A stretch of 42,507 nucleotides of DNA, from the NCBI GenBank assembly GCA_000969725.1, contig JXSR01S061090.1; one strand, written 5' to 3'. This document shows, piece after piece, positions 19,735-30,559 of the stretch. Each line of letters begins with the position of its first letter. Positions within the stretch are counted from its first letter, which is position 1. The stretch comes from Ophiothrix spiculata (Eukaryota > Echinodermata > Ophiuroidea > Amphilepidida > Ophiotrichidae). The translations under genes and the position numbers were made by a program. The notes beneath the pieces were generated by a model that saw only the letters and a program-made list of their open reading frames with translations, was not told the origin of the DNA and ran no database searches.

Positions 19735-19930
19735 ATACTACAAAGTGAAAACAATGTCATACATTTCCTTTGAAGCCATATGAAAGCATAAAACCCAGGA
19801 GAAAATAATTAGAGCCTGACACTCTCATCCATTATAGTATTAAGTATTGCGTGTCTCAGTCTTAAGAAAGAAATCGGGGTTTATTTCAGATGATATTGCT
19901 GATGCAAGAAATATTTTTCATTCCATCAGA
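19735..19930 (+). repeat. Partial extra copy of array 2 unit
   Basis: The tacatttcctttgaagccatatgaaagca, aaacccaggagaa, tcatccattatagtatta and agtcttaagaaagaaatcgggg landmarks match 21050-21235 and 31690-31880. It lies immediately before the long copy, so array 2 has at least three registers of the same unit. Confidence 0.75.
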
Positions 19931-21971
19931 CATGACACGCACGTCTACGTATGCTTAAAGTAATGATATCTCTTAAACGGAGGACTTCAAAATATAAAGT
20001 CATGGAAAGGTTGCTTAACCCTTCTAGCAAGGAGGGTGAAGGTTGTTACGACCCCTACGCAAAAAAAATCGACCGATCAATCTCGTTTATATTATTTGAG
20101 TTCAAGTTGATAAAAAAAGTGGTAGGGGAAATATGCATCATATGATGAGGTTGAATAGGAAAAACCCGATATGAATCTGAAATTTAGAACTTACACAACA
20201 AATTTGGCCGAAAATACGGTATTCCGACAAGGGAGTACTTTATGACGTCTTTATTACGTCGTGAATTAGGCTATTGCAAGATTTAAATATATATTGATAG
20301 GATAGAAAAATATCTACCCATGTTATTTAGTAATATCAAGTTTGTAGGGGGCTCGGTTAGAAAAATTAGGAGTAGTAACAACTCTCATAGTAGGCGTGTT
20401 ACAATTAACTTGGCTACTCGAGGGTTAAAGTTCAATATGGAATATGATATAGTTTGTGTCGGACTAGTCTATATTCTCTCTATTTACATGTATTTAAAGA
20501 AGTATGATTTTGATATAAATAAAAAAAAATTATTACACACATTCCAAAAATTGTCATAGACATATTGCATTTCTAATATAGATGTGTAATAAATTTGACT
20601 GCAATTTCAATTTCCTCAAAAGAGGTAGTGTGAAATATAAATGGAATGAAAGAGTTCATTGTATAATAACAATATAAAAATAGTATGTAAAGGTTCGTGG
20701 ATACAAAAAAACAAAACTATTATATTCATTTTTATTCTTATTAAGTCATTTTCATTGTACTAAAATACATAACTTTCAGTCAGTAAGTATAGCTTGCAGG
20801 GAAAAGATACAAAAAAACATATGCCTCAGTATGTTAGAACGCAGAGTCATAAAGAAATGGGCGTACGATCAAATACCGTATCTGCTATATCAAAGATATG
20901 TATCATGCACCTTTCTAGCATTGGGAATAGATTGAGGTAATAGAGGACGTCTAATGGATGTATCTGCTACAAGTTGTATTTGCAGTTACTGCGGGTTTGG
21001 TTTGTACGGGAGATACAAAGACCTGTTACAGAGTAAAATCAACGTGAAAGCAATGCCGTACATTTCATTTCTTAGCCATATGAAGGCATTGTTAACTAAA
21101 ACCCAGGAGAATATACCTAGAGCATTGCATCCTCATCCATTATAGTATTAGCTATTGAGACTGAGTCTTGAGAAGGAAATTGGGGTAGGATTTAGAGCAG
21201 ATCATTTTTGCAAATGCAAGAAAAATTTCCAGTCGATCTCAAAGCAAAACAATAATGAAAAAAAAAAAAAAGATTTATTAAGATAAATCAAAGTTCTGAG
21301 ATTTGCGTTACTTTTTGCATTTTTAGGTGAACATTTCTATGTATAGTTTTAATGTTAAGTTTGTTGATATGTATGTATGTCTGCTATGGGGAGTGTGTCG
21401 TTTAGTTACTAACAACTTTTTATTTGTATACAAGATTAATATTAAGGTTAATCTCAGGGAGAATTTCGTCTCACTATCAGAACTGCGTATTCAGTTCGTA
21501 CTGCGAAGTTCAGTTTAGAAAAGTTCATGAAAACGGGATTATCCCGCTCTCTCTTAATAACAACAACATTTCTTAACACAAGGGGACGGATACAAAGTTT
21601 ACATAACAGCTTAAACAAAATCGTTATGTTTTATGATAAATGAACTTCAAAATATAAGAAATAAAGACAAAGAAAGCTGAATTCGTTTCTTGTTTTAAAA
21701 GTTGAAAATTGAAATGATAAAAATTATTTTTTGATTTACAGCAAACGCTTCAAAAACATATTTGGTTCATGATGACACCCATATATCATGTATTTTGGCA
21801 ATTCCACTTTCAAATAATCAGGAAAACTTTACTTGAGTTTAATATTAAATTTCATCAAATTAGGTAAAGATATTCATGTAACGTTTTCTCATTTCTTACA
21901 ATCAGTTTTCATTACATCGAAATACGTAACATGATCGAAAAATAATAACTGTAGAATATGTTCCAATCATT

Positions 21972-22229
21972 ACACGTTACTTGCCTTAAACTTTTGTACC
22001 ATTGATTTTGACATTTCACCGGTAATAAATCATCCAATAATTAGTCCACAACCCAATAAGTTACCATTTTTCATGCCTTGAAGGACAGGAATATGCCTTG
22101 AGGGTATAATTGTGTCCTTCACAACCCTCAAAGTAGACCACATAGTAGTGGGTGGGCTAAATATTGAATGATTTATTACCAGTGAAATGTCTAAATCAGT
22201 GGTACAAAAGTTTAAGGCAAGGAACATGT
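21972..22229. mobile_element. Palindromic MITE, TTTAAGGCAAG family, copy 2
   Basis: It starts ACACGTTACTTGCCTTAAAC and ends with the complementary form CTTTTGTACC...GGCAAGGAACATGT. The arms are about 70 bases. The core (CTTCACAACCCTCAAAGTAG) is the reverse complement of that in 7970-8204. Array 2 copy 2 has the empty site (ttccatttacatgccgag near 32580). The target duplication is ambiguous because the junction bases are diverged. A 79-codon minus frame across it is a shadow. Confidence 0.85.
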
Positions 22230-23085
22230 AATGTTCATGCCGAGTCTTTTCTCGTGACATTTGATACATATTAAACTTTATATTTATAAAAAGCAGCTCT
22301 TAAATGTTTATCATTCTTATCACACCATTCAAAGACAATTTTAAAAAATGCATATCACTTTACGCAGCATTTTTATCCATGTGCAGCATCAAGGAAGAGA
22401 ATGTAAAACAATCACATTTCAAGTAAATGCTAACGCATTAAAATAATGATAGAAATAGCTCGTGGTTTACATGCATACATGTTTTGGTTGCCAGTCGCAT
22501 ATCCCTATGATTTAAATTGTGCCGGATGTTAAAATAAAGCAAGATCAAAGTATTGTTGTGTAAGATGTCCAAATTCACCTTAACATGGGTGTTGTTGGAT
22601 GTTGATTTCAGGCAGATGGTTTAATTCTGTCTGATATTTTAGATTTCTTCAACTGTTAAAGGTGAAGATGAAATTGCAGACTATATATATCAAGAAGTAC
22701 CTAAGAACAAATATTCATAAATGTAAAAAAAAAATTGGGAAAAAAATTAAACGCATGTATTCAAAAAATACACAGTATTCACCGAAACGTCATGTTATCA
22801 ATCCATTTTAATTTGAAATGAATTACCAATAAATAGAATCTTCACTATTTAAAAAATATGAATTTTTAGATTGTTTTCTAGAGATTCCCGCATTCATGCA
22901 TAGGACACAGTAATAAATTAGTTTAAATGATACCATACACTACTTGAATCTTTTCGGAAAAACATGTAACTGAATTTCAACATTAGCAAATTTTATAGTT
23001 CATTTATTACGTGTATAAATGTTTCGTTCAAGCAACAACGTATTACCCTAAGAGGTTCCACATCAAAATAAAGAGCGATGATTAC

Positions 23086-23268
23086 ATGACATACATCCAC
23101 TATGGGAACATGATCCGCCTGAAGGCGTCAGTTTCTATGTTATCACATGTTGATGAAGTGGTTTCATCTTACTTTGTATGTAATCTACGTCCTGTTTTGT
23201 CTAGATTAAAATTGAAATATGACCGAGTATGTTTTGATGCAAAGTTAAACAAATCTGTTTTAGGTTAA
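23086..23268 (+). other. 60-codon open frame shared with the duplicate, function unknown
   Basis: From ATG at 23086 the frame reads MTYIHYGNMIRLKASVSM, then LSHVDEVVSSYFVCNL and RPVLSRLKLKYDRVC, ending KSVLG and TAA. A longer reading from 23011 depends on GTG and is not credible in a eukaryote. The duplicate at 33635-33817 has the same length, no indels and six base differences by eye (three silent, three changing). The region upstream in frame (R-F-H-I-K-I-K-S-D-D-Y) aligns with the shared block of array 1. No signal peptide, membrane segment or known domain is recognised. It could be a relic exon or simply a young repeat with a chance frame. Confidence 0.3.
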
Positions 23269-23625
23269 TAGAATAGGTTATAACTGACATTAAACTCTGT
23301 AGCGATAGGCAACATAAATAGAACAGCTCAGGTGTTCCGTTTCCTTTCTTAGACCGAATGGCAAATATATAGATATGATATTTTTAAATGACTCTGCATA
23401 TCAATTTAAGTGACAGGTAACTAAAGTCATGGGCTACGGTATCATGTTATTGTACAATACCTAGGGAGCAAAACAGGTTTACTTGCAACGAGAAATTATT
23501 TTGATGTGTCCTATCTAGATGAGTGCTATGGACCATAGGTAACAACACTAGGGTGGACACAAAATCAGTCTGCTGCACGGGATCCGGCAGGAGGGGGGTA
23601 AAAGTCATTACAGGGGGCAAATTTG

Positions 23626-24236
23626 AAAATTGGTCAAATCTTGTTTAAAACCATTCTAACATGTTCCTCTCATCATAAGGAACCAGAAAAGTATTACATT
23701 GACCCATCTCCGATGAATGCTTCAAGAGTTATAGCTAAAAACATGAAAGGTCAAAACAAGGGTCATGAAAATGGGCCCATGGGAGTCAACAATTTCAAAA
23801 GTGTCCGATTCTGTTTAAAATGGTCTCAAATTGTTCGTCTTGCAAATCTGCCTGTATCAAGTTATATTTTCCAATATCTACGATCAACCGTTGTTATGGT
23901 TACAGGTCGATATAAGTTTTTGTTAATTGCCCCAATTGGAAATAAGGACTTTTTCTTGATACCATTGAAACGATTGATCGAAGACGTTGGAAAATATTAC
24001 TTTATGTAGACAGTTTTGAAAGACGAACAATTTGAGACCATTTTGAACAAAATCGGACACTTTAAAAAAATTTGACTCCCATAGGCCCAACATGTGACCC
24101 CCTGTAATCATCTTTCATGTTTTTGGTTATATCTCAAAAAACCTTCATCAGATATGGGTCAAAGTATACTTTTTCTGCTTCCTTATGATAAGAGCAACAT
24201 GTTAGAATGATTTAAAACAAAATTTGACTAATTTTG
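23626..24236. mobile_element. Long-hairpin element, copy 2, cut by the sequence gap
   Basis: The left arm (about 23626-23920) and right arm (about 23925-24236) are inverted copies: CATTCTAACATGTTCCTCTC, GTGTCCGATT and GGTCTCAAATTGTTCGTCTT each recur as reverse complements. The loop is only a few tens of bases. The right end is lost in the N run. Frames at 23623-24009 (plus) and 23923-24111 (minus) are the two arms read in opposite directions, not genes. Family member of 18630-19198. Confidence 0.85.
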
Positions 24237-25131
24237 NNNNNNNNNNNNNNNNNNNNNNNNNNNNNNNNNNNNNNNNNNNNNNNNNNNNNNNNNNNNNNNN
24301 NNNNNNNNNNNNNNNNNNNNNNNNNNNNNNNNNNNNNNNNNNNNNNNNNNNNNNNNNNNNNNNNNNNNNNNNNNNNNNNNNNNNNNNNNNNNNNNNNNNN
24401 NNNNNNNNNNNNNNNNNNNNNNNNNNNNNNNNNNNNNNNNNNNNNNNNNNNNNNNNNNNNNNNNNNNNNNNNNNNNNNNNNNNNNNNNNNNNNNNNNNNN
24501 NNNNNNNNNNNNNNNNNNNNNNNNNNNNNNNNNNNNNNNNNNNNNNNNNNNNNNNNNNNNNNNNNNNNNNNNNNNNNNNNNNNNNNNNNNNNNNNNNNNN
24601 NNNNNNNNNNNNNNNNNNNNNNNNNNNNNNNNNNNNNNNNNNNNNNNNNNNNNNNNNNNNNNNNNNNNNNNNNNNNNNNNNNNNNNNNNNNNNNNNNNNN
24701 NNNNNNNNNNNNNNNNNNNNNNNNNNNNNNNNNNNNNNNNNNNNNNNNNNNNNNNNNNNNNNNNNNNNNNNNNNNNNNNNNNNNNNNNNNNNNNNNNNNN
24801 NNNNNNNNNNNNNNNNNNNNNNNNNNNNNNNNNNNNNNNNNNNNNNNNNNNNNNNNNNNNNNNNNNNNNNNNNNNNNNNNNNNNNNNNNNNNNNNNNNNN
24901 NNNNNNNNNNNNNNNNNNNNNNNNNNNNNNNNNNNNNNNNNNNNNNNNNNNNNNNNNNNNNNNNNNNNNNNNNNNNNNNNNNNNNNNNNNNNNNNNNNNN
25001 NNNNNNNNNNNNNNNNNNNNNNNNNNNNNNNNNNNNNNNNNNNNNNNNNNNNNNNNNNNNNNNNNNNNNNNNNNNNNNNNNNNNNNNNNNNNNNNNNNNN
25101 NNNNNNNNNNNNNNNNNNNNNNNNNNNNNNN
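24237..25131. other. Assembly gap, 895 Ns
   Basis: An uninterrupted run of N. It begins at the outer end of a long hairpin element. Collinearity with 34020-34552 predicts array 2 sequence beyond the element's end. Confidence 1.
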
Positions 25132-26460
25132 TACAATAAGGTTGCTTGCACCAAATTGCACTAGTCAATATTTTATAGAGAATTAACATTTTTCTAGGAA
25201 GTAAACGATACCGTTTTTCTTTGATCGCTCTTTTGCCATTTGCGAGAACATTATCCAGAAATTTTAGGGTCTTCAATGCAGAAGCAGTTACTTTTCAACG
25301 CAAAATTAAGTACATAGGCTTCTCATGTTTAAGACAGTGTTGAAAACTATAATGTGAAGTTCCTTCATTCACTTGAATCTAGTTGAAGGGCATCTAAATA
25401 AGTTTAATTTCGTTGATGTTTGGAATGCATTTTGAGAATTTTGCTTCAAAATTTAACCTGGAACCGTTTTAAAGAGTAAGCTTATCTAGACCCAACGTCA
25501 CAGCTAAGGATGCAATCTACCACTGTGTAATTTTGCCTGAGAACTCGTGGGTTCGCCAAGCCCGCGGGTGGCACGTCACATTTGATGAGAAGTTCGAGTC
25601 CCTTGAGTATTTCTAGTATGTGAAATCTTCATGTTGTGAACAAGGCTTTAAAGGGTTAGACTGACAATCAAGAGGTTGGTCCGCACTGTTGAGTCCTTAT
25701 AGATTTTCTATCCACACTGCCCAAGGTGATAGAGTTGCGTACCAGTGTGTTAAAAAGTACTTGGAATTAAAGTTAATCATTTGTTTCGTGAGGGGGAAGT
25801 TGGGTACTCCCCGCAAACATACACAATATTATAGTGTGGCACAAACGCTAAGGTAATGTAGATAAGCACAAAAACCGTTAGCAATGATCTTTTTACCGCA
25901 ACGCTTACAATTTTGTTTATATTTTTCTCTACATTTATATAGTAGTGCTTCTTTATGCAAGATAGGTAGGCCTAGCAGCAAAAACAAAAACAAAACACTG
26001 TGGTACCTTTGTGGATAAGTCATTTAACTTGAGCGGATGCAAATATATGTATCTGCTTGTATTTCACCCATATACTCTTTCCTGTGTATCAATGTTGAAT
26101 AATTTCCTTTTTCTAAGCACATTAAATCACAGACTCCAGATACATCAACACGACCTCTCATTTTCCTCAAGGCCAAAGTATCGAAATAATTCTTTTCATT
26201 ATCCAATATTCACAACAAAGTATTACCGTAAATATATTCTTGCAATTATTCATTGACATCAACTACCACAGGCTAAATTCAATTACAATTGCAGATTCAG
26301 TGCACGTTTCAGATGAAATGTTACCCTGGGGTTCAGATACAAAAACACAAGAGTTGTAAAAGCTGATTCTTGATTGAATAGGCGCAACAAGCTTTGTGGT
26401 ATTATGAGTAATATTGTGGGTTAATGAATTGATTTAAATAGTAAGTATAAAGTATCATCT
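25132..26460 (+). repeat. Array 2 copy 1, part right of the gap
   Basis: Bases 25132-25620 match 34552-35060 and 26040-26400 match 35250-35600. The middle, about 25620-26030, is private to this copy and holds no gene that I recognise. GTTCGAGTCCC at about 25592 resembles a tRNA-type B box, but no A box or cloverleaf is present and the duplicate lacks it. Confidence 0.75.
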
Positions 26461-26752
26461 GGCATAAGACAAGAAACATATTGCTATCTTTTGTATTAAA
26501 TTGTTTGCTGATTTGTTGTTCTCTTTTCATTTTTCGAAACACAAATTCGATCATTCTAACTGATGTAATAGCTGATTTTACTCTGCAAAGCAGCTATTTT
26601 TTTATCGGAAAAACCATTATGCCCTTTCAGGGTTATTTCAGAACCCGTTTCCTACTTCCGTTTCAGATTTTGGTAAAGTGTTAAAATAATTACTGACCTA
26701 TCATCTTGTTTGCCGGTTTCAGAGATAAATGAACCTAACTTTTCTATATATA

Positions 26753-27144
26753 CAGGGTGTCCCAGAAAAAACCTTACAAGCTCTGCGTGTAAATTTCTTT
26801 TCTTTCTTAACGCATAGTAAGAAAGTATGGAAAGATAAAATTTTATAGCCCATGAAATGAACTTTTAGATACTGTTTGTTTCATTTCAATCAGTTGTGTA
26901 CAACAAAAGTTATGCTTTGTCAAATACTTAGATGTAAAATTGACTGGTCCAATTCCACGATTTTTTTAAGTTTCCCTTGAATGGAGCCCAATTGAGTATT
27001 GTCATTGATCCGCTCACTCAATATTTGATAAAACATAACTTGTGTTCATTGGCTATAATGCAACCTTTACATATGTTCTGGCTATCCGTTAAACCAAAGA
27101 AGAGTACACGTCAAGATTGTAAGGTTTTTTTCTGGGACACCCAG
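26753..27144. mobile_element. Mariner-like MITE with CAGGGTGTCCC ends, copy 1
   Basis: The left end is CAGGGTGTCCCAGAAAAAAC and the reverse complement of the right end is CTGGGTGTCCCAGAAAAAAA. TA lies on both sides (26751-26752, 27145-27146). CAGGGTGTCCC termini with TA duplication are widely seen in mariner-type elements of invertebrates. The inner inverted arms include TTTTATAGCCCATGAAATGA on the left. It is 392 bases long; the small frame at 26977-27219 is not a transposase. A longer relative is at 39311-39937. Confidence 0.88.
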
Positions 27145-27146
27145 TA

Positions 27147-28690
27147 TACCAGTTTGACACGGTTTGACATTAAAATACGTGATCAGAAAACAATAGACAC
27201 AACCATAACATTAACATGACATTCTGGAATGAGATGCTTCTAAAAATATGTTTCATTGACGATCCAAAATATCAATGATTTCAAATTGTATGTTTTCGAT
27301 TTTTAATGAAATGTTATATTTACCGTAAAATACTTTTAGAATCTTTCCCTACAAGGTCTACGAAGAAAATCTTATGATTCCATTCTGAAATCGTGTTTGT
27401 CGAACTTTACTTGAAACTTTCCCGCCATAATTTGAAGTTATATGTAAGGCGCACTTGACAAATCATCGACATGTTTTTAATTATTCCTATGCATATTTTT
27501 TCAACTAATTCAAATATAATGCTTAACTTTTTCTATTGTGGCTTTTCCTATGTAACCCGAAGCGTGCAAAGTCTACTTCTAAAATTTCAGTAAGCGGCAA
27601 TTTAGTTTACATTTTCTGTTGTTTTGAATTATGGAATGTCTTTCGGGACAGTGAATCAATACTTAACGTTATTCCAGGGGAGAATAACCTGATGCGTGCG
27701 CAATGCCAGGCTGAAGACATTGCAATTATTGACATTTTTGACAAAACATATTCCTGAAATGTCATACACAAATCAAATGGGGATCCTATTTTCCTACACT
27801 TCTAACTATATATATAAATAAATTTGTCATTAAATCAGGATTCCAAAGTCAGAATCAGAAAGAAATTGATATAATACGAGACAGAATTGAACATTTCTCG
27901 ATCTTCTCAAAAGGTGATCAACTGTTGATATACTAGTATTTAGCCCGCAATAAAACCTATTTAGATATAAAACATTCCATGTAGGTTATCTAGGATATAA
28001 GAAATTCATATCTAGAAGTTTGACTCGAATTTCTTATTACATTTTCGTTATTCTAATATTGCTATCTGATACAGATATGATACAGATATGGCGTACTTGC
28101 TTGATTGTAGACATTGTTTACATTGCCTTAATGGTGCTTATTTTCATAAAATGTGTACCATAATGAAAATGCATCTTGTATTCAAATCTAGTTTGCATAA
28201 ATATAGCCCATATATATTTTGAAAACATGTAATGCGTATATATCCTATCAATAATGCCATATATGCATTAAATGCCAGTCAACAGCGTCAACAGCCAAGA
28301 TGTATTTTTGTTGAAGCAAAAGCATTTTCTCTCATCTATTAATTCACAATCTATATAAAAAGTAACAGGTATGTGTGTTGTATCTGGGCAATCGGTGTCT
28401 AATATGGTGATGTGGATGTTGACGATATCTGCACCTTTGCCATTCAGTTACTCGAAAAGTAATTTAGTATCAAGAATCGAGTTTTTTGAAACGCTAAAGT
28501 TCAATGTTTTGCTATAACATAACGCATTGCTTTTGGAACGAGCACTCAGTATTGCTACTTTGCAGTTTTAATGGGTATTGTGTAGTGGTATTTAACTTAA
28601 GCTGCGGTCATAAAAAATTGTACATATATAATATTGTGTCATTAATAACATACTGTAGTATCCTAGCTGATTGTTCTTTGGTACGTAAAT
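27147..28690. other. No gene seen
   Basis: AT-rich unassigned DNA. A 73-codon frame (27536-27757) has no recognisable domain. A short duplication TGATACAGATA occurs twice near 28067-28088. Nothing else stands out. Confidence 0.5.
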
Positions 28691-28697
28691 TGAGTAT

Positions 28698-28822
28698 TCA
28701 TTCCCTCCTTCATTCATTCACATATTCATTCATTCATTCATTCATTCATTCATTCATTCATTTATTTATTCATTCCTCCCTTCGTTCCTTTCGTCCTTCC
28801 TTCATTCATTCATTAAATGTTT
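28698..28822 (+). repeat. ATTC microsatellite, imperfect
   Basis: ATTC/TTCA tetranucleotide repeats with CTTC and TCGTTCC interruptions. The 107-codon frame over it gives an S-F-I-H repeat translation, which is only the microsatellite read in frame. Confidence 0.97.
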
Positions 28823-28924
28823 ATTAAAATTCACATAGGCTGAATTATACAGTTATTAAAAAACGTACCTACAAACATACGAAAAATATATAAAACGTCT
28901 AAACATTGCGATTCACAAAATAAT

Positions 28925-29405
28925 TGATGATGCAGAAGAGATAAGAACATCCCGAAAGGTCTGAAAAAGCATTGTCTATACAAAAAATAACAAAACACCA
29001 TTGCAGGTTCGAGAAAGCATTATACTGTTGCAAAAGAGATAATTATGAAAACACCGTTGAAAATTCGAAAAAACATTGTCAATGCACAGATAAGAAAACA
29101 GCGCGAAAGATTCGAGAAAGCATTGTCGATGTAAAACATATATGAAAACATTGTAAAAGATTCAAGAAAGCATTGTCGATGTAAAGGAGATAATAAAACA
29201 TTGTTAAAGGTTCGAGAAAGCATTGCCCATGCAAAGGAGTTAAGAAAAAAAAATCTAGAACGTTTCAAGGGAGCATTGCTGACTCAAAGGAGACGCGAAA
29301 GGATCGCGAAAGGATCGAGAAAGTATTGTCGATTCAAAGAAGATCGAGAAACATCTAGAAAGGTACGAGAAAGAATTGCCCATGCAAAGGAGTTAAGAAA
29401 ATGTT
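28925..29405 (+). repeat. Minisatellite with a unit of about 60 bases
   Basis: Roughly eight degenerate units built on GATGCAAAGGAGATAAGA, AAACATTG and GGTTCGAGAAAGCATTG. Near-identical stretches at about 29209-29249 and 29361-29401 (CGAGAAAGCATTGCCCATGC then AAAGGAGTTAAGAAAA) lie 152 bases apart, which suggests later amplification of a multi-unit block. The 92-codon frame at 29201-29479 (K-V-R-E-S-I-A-H-A-K-E-L-R-K twice) is the repeat translated and is basic and low-complexity. Confidence 0.85.
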
Positions 29406-30559
29406 GTGTTGCAGCAGTAACTATTGTGACATCGCAAAAGTTTCATACAAGAGTCGGCAAAGGTCAGCCAAGATATTGAACTGGTTCGGAATTGTTAAGA
29501 GGGATTTAAAGGCACCGAGAGAAGTCCAAAACCTTCAACTGCATTTTATTTCGCGATTTTTCATGAGGTAGGGTAAGCATCACAGGTTGACAACTCGGTC
29601 AATGCTAATAGTTTGCATTTATATCCAAGGAATTAATTACTTCTTTCGTCTGTCTGGATAAGAAAATATGTATTTCCCGGAATCTCTTTTTGCAGGTAAA
29701 TACTAGACTTGCTCCAAGTCTCTGTTGTCCTGTACTCTCTCCAAAATATTCAGTTTTCCACTGTCCATGCTTTTAAGCATGCTATTTTTAAAACAGTTGC
29801 ACAGGTATCAAATATAGGCCTACTTTAATTCTCACAAAGTCTCAAATTGTAGCGGAGAACCAAAAAATCATCACTGTTTGCATTTAAAGTTTCTTCGAAC
29901 TTTCTATTTTGGTATATAACAATGGACCATAGAACCTCAACCTACACTGACCATGGCCTGACAGAGGACACAAAGTAGTTTAAGTTCATTACTCCAAAAT
30001 TAGACCATAAGTCCAACCACATTACATTCCCCTATGTGAACTTGCAAATAAATGTTGTTAGCAAGCAAATATATTATGTGACTGTTACAACATATTATGA
30101 ACTGTTTGACTACAGACAAAGGACCTTCTGTCAAGGGTGTCTACTAGCTTATATATATTTCCTCCAAGCAACTAGTGGGTAGGAAACTGAATTCAGAGGG
30201 AGGTAAAACCATTGATTTACTGTATATCATATACATTGGGAAGTGAGAATAATTAAAGAAATGGGAAGCAGACCTTGCATGTATTGGATATTGGAATAGG
30301 GGATACAGTCTCACGCCTTGGAGCAAGGCTAGTAAATACATATTTTCTCTTTAACCAAAGGGTATTGGTTTGATAAAAAGGGAAGTCAGTGGGAGATGCA
30401 CTGAATTAATAGTAAGAATTCATAAAATATTTTAAATTTCAAAAACTGTTCATTTAGTTTAGTATTTTGCACTAACACCTGGACACTAGAGTACATTAAC
30501 ATTGAACACTTAAGTGCATACAGTGTTTCAGAATCCCGTTAGTACACAACGGGAAGGGG
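29406..30559. other. Unassigned, with a possible inverted-repeat pair
   Basis: AGAAAATATGTATTT followed by ACTAGACTTGCTCCAAG (29661-29718) is complemented by CTTGGAGCAAGGCTAGT followed by AAATACATATTTTCT (about 30317-30348). The left copy has about 17 extra bases. This could be an old element of about 690 bases. GCTTTTAAGC (about 29769) is a small palindrome inside it. No genes are recognised; a 65-codon minus frame spans the right end. Confidence 0.4.

Larger units (their letters stand above)
19880..26460 (+). repeat. Array 2, long copy 1 (contains an N gap and insertions)
   Basis: It aligns collinearly with 30560-35640. Shared landmarks are catcagacatgacacg, aaagaaatgggcgtacgatc, tgaagtggtttcatctta and aataaggttgcttgcacc. 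Differences from copy 2 are the palindromic MITE at 21972-22229, a hairpin element plus 895 Ns (23626-25131) and a private stretch at about 25620-26030. The large number of indels between copies argues against coding over most of it. Confidence 0.82.

Noticed and set aside
23011-23085. Upstream extension of the 60-codon frame
   Set aside because: It would need GTG as start, and the duplicate has an in-frame TAG at the matching position.
23623-24009. 128-codon frame as a gene
   Set aside because: It lies on one arm and loop of a long hairpin; the other arm gives the overlapping minus-strand frame. It reflects palindromic structure, not coding.
24202-25276. Long frames of more than 300 codons on both strands
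   Set aside because: They consist almost entirely of unknown bases in the N gap.
25588-25600. tRNA gene or tRNA-derived SINE suggested by GTTCGAGTCCC
   Set aside because: There is a B-box-like word only; no A box at a proper distance, no cloverleaf, and the word is not in the array 2 duplicate.
28504-28827. 107-codon serine/histidine-rich protein
   Set aside because: Its second half is the ATTC microsatellite read in frame.
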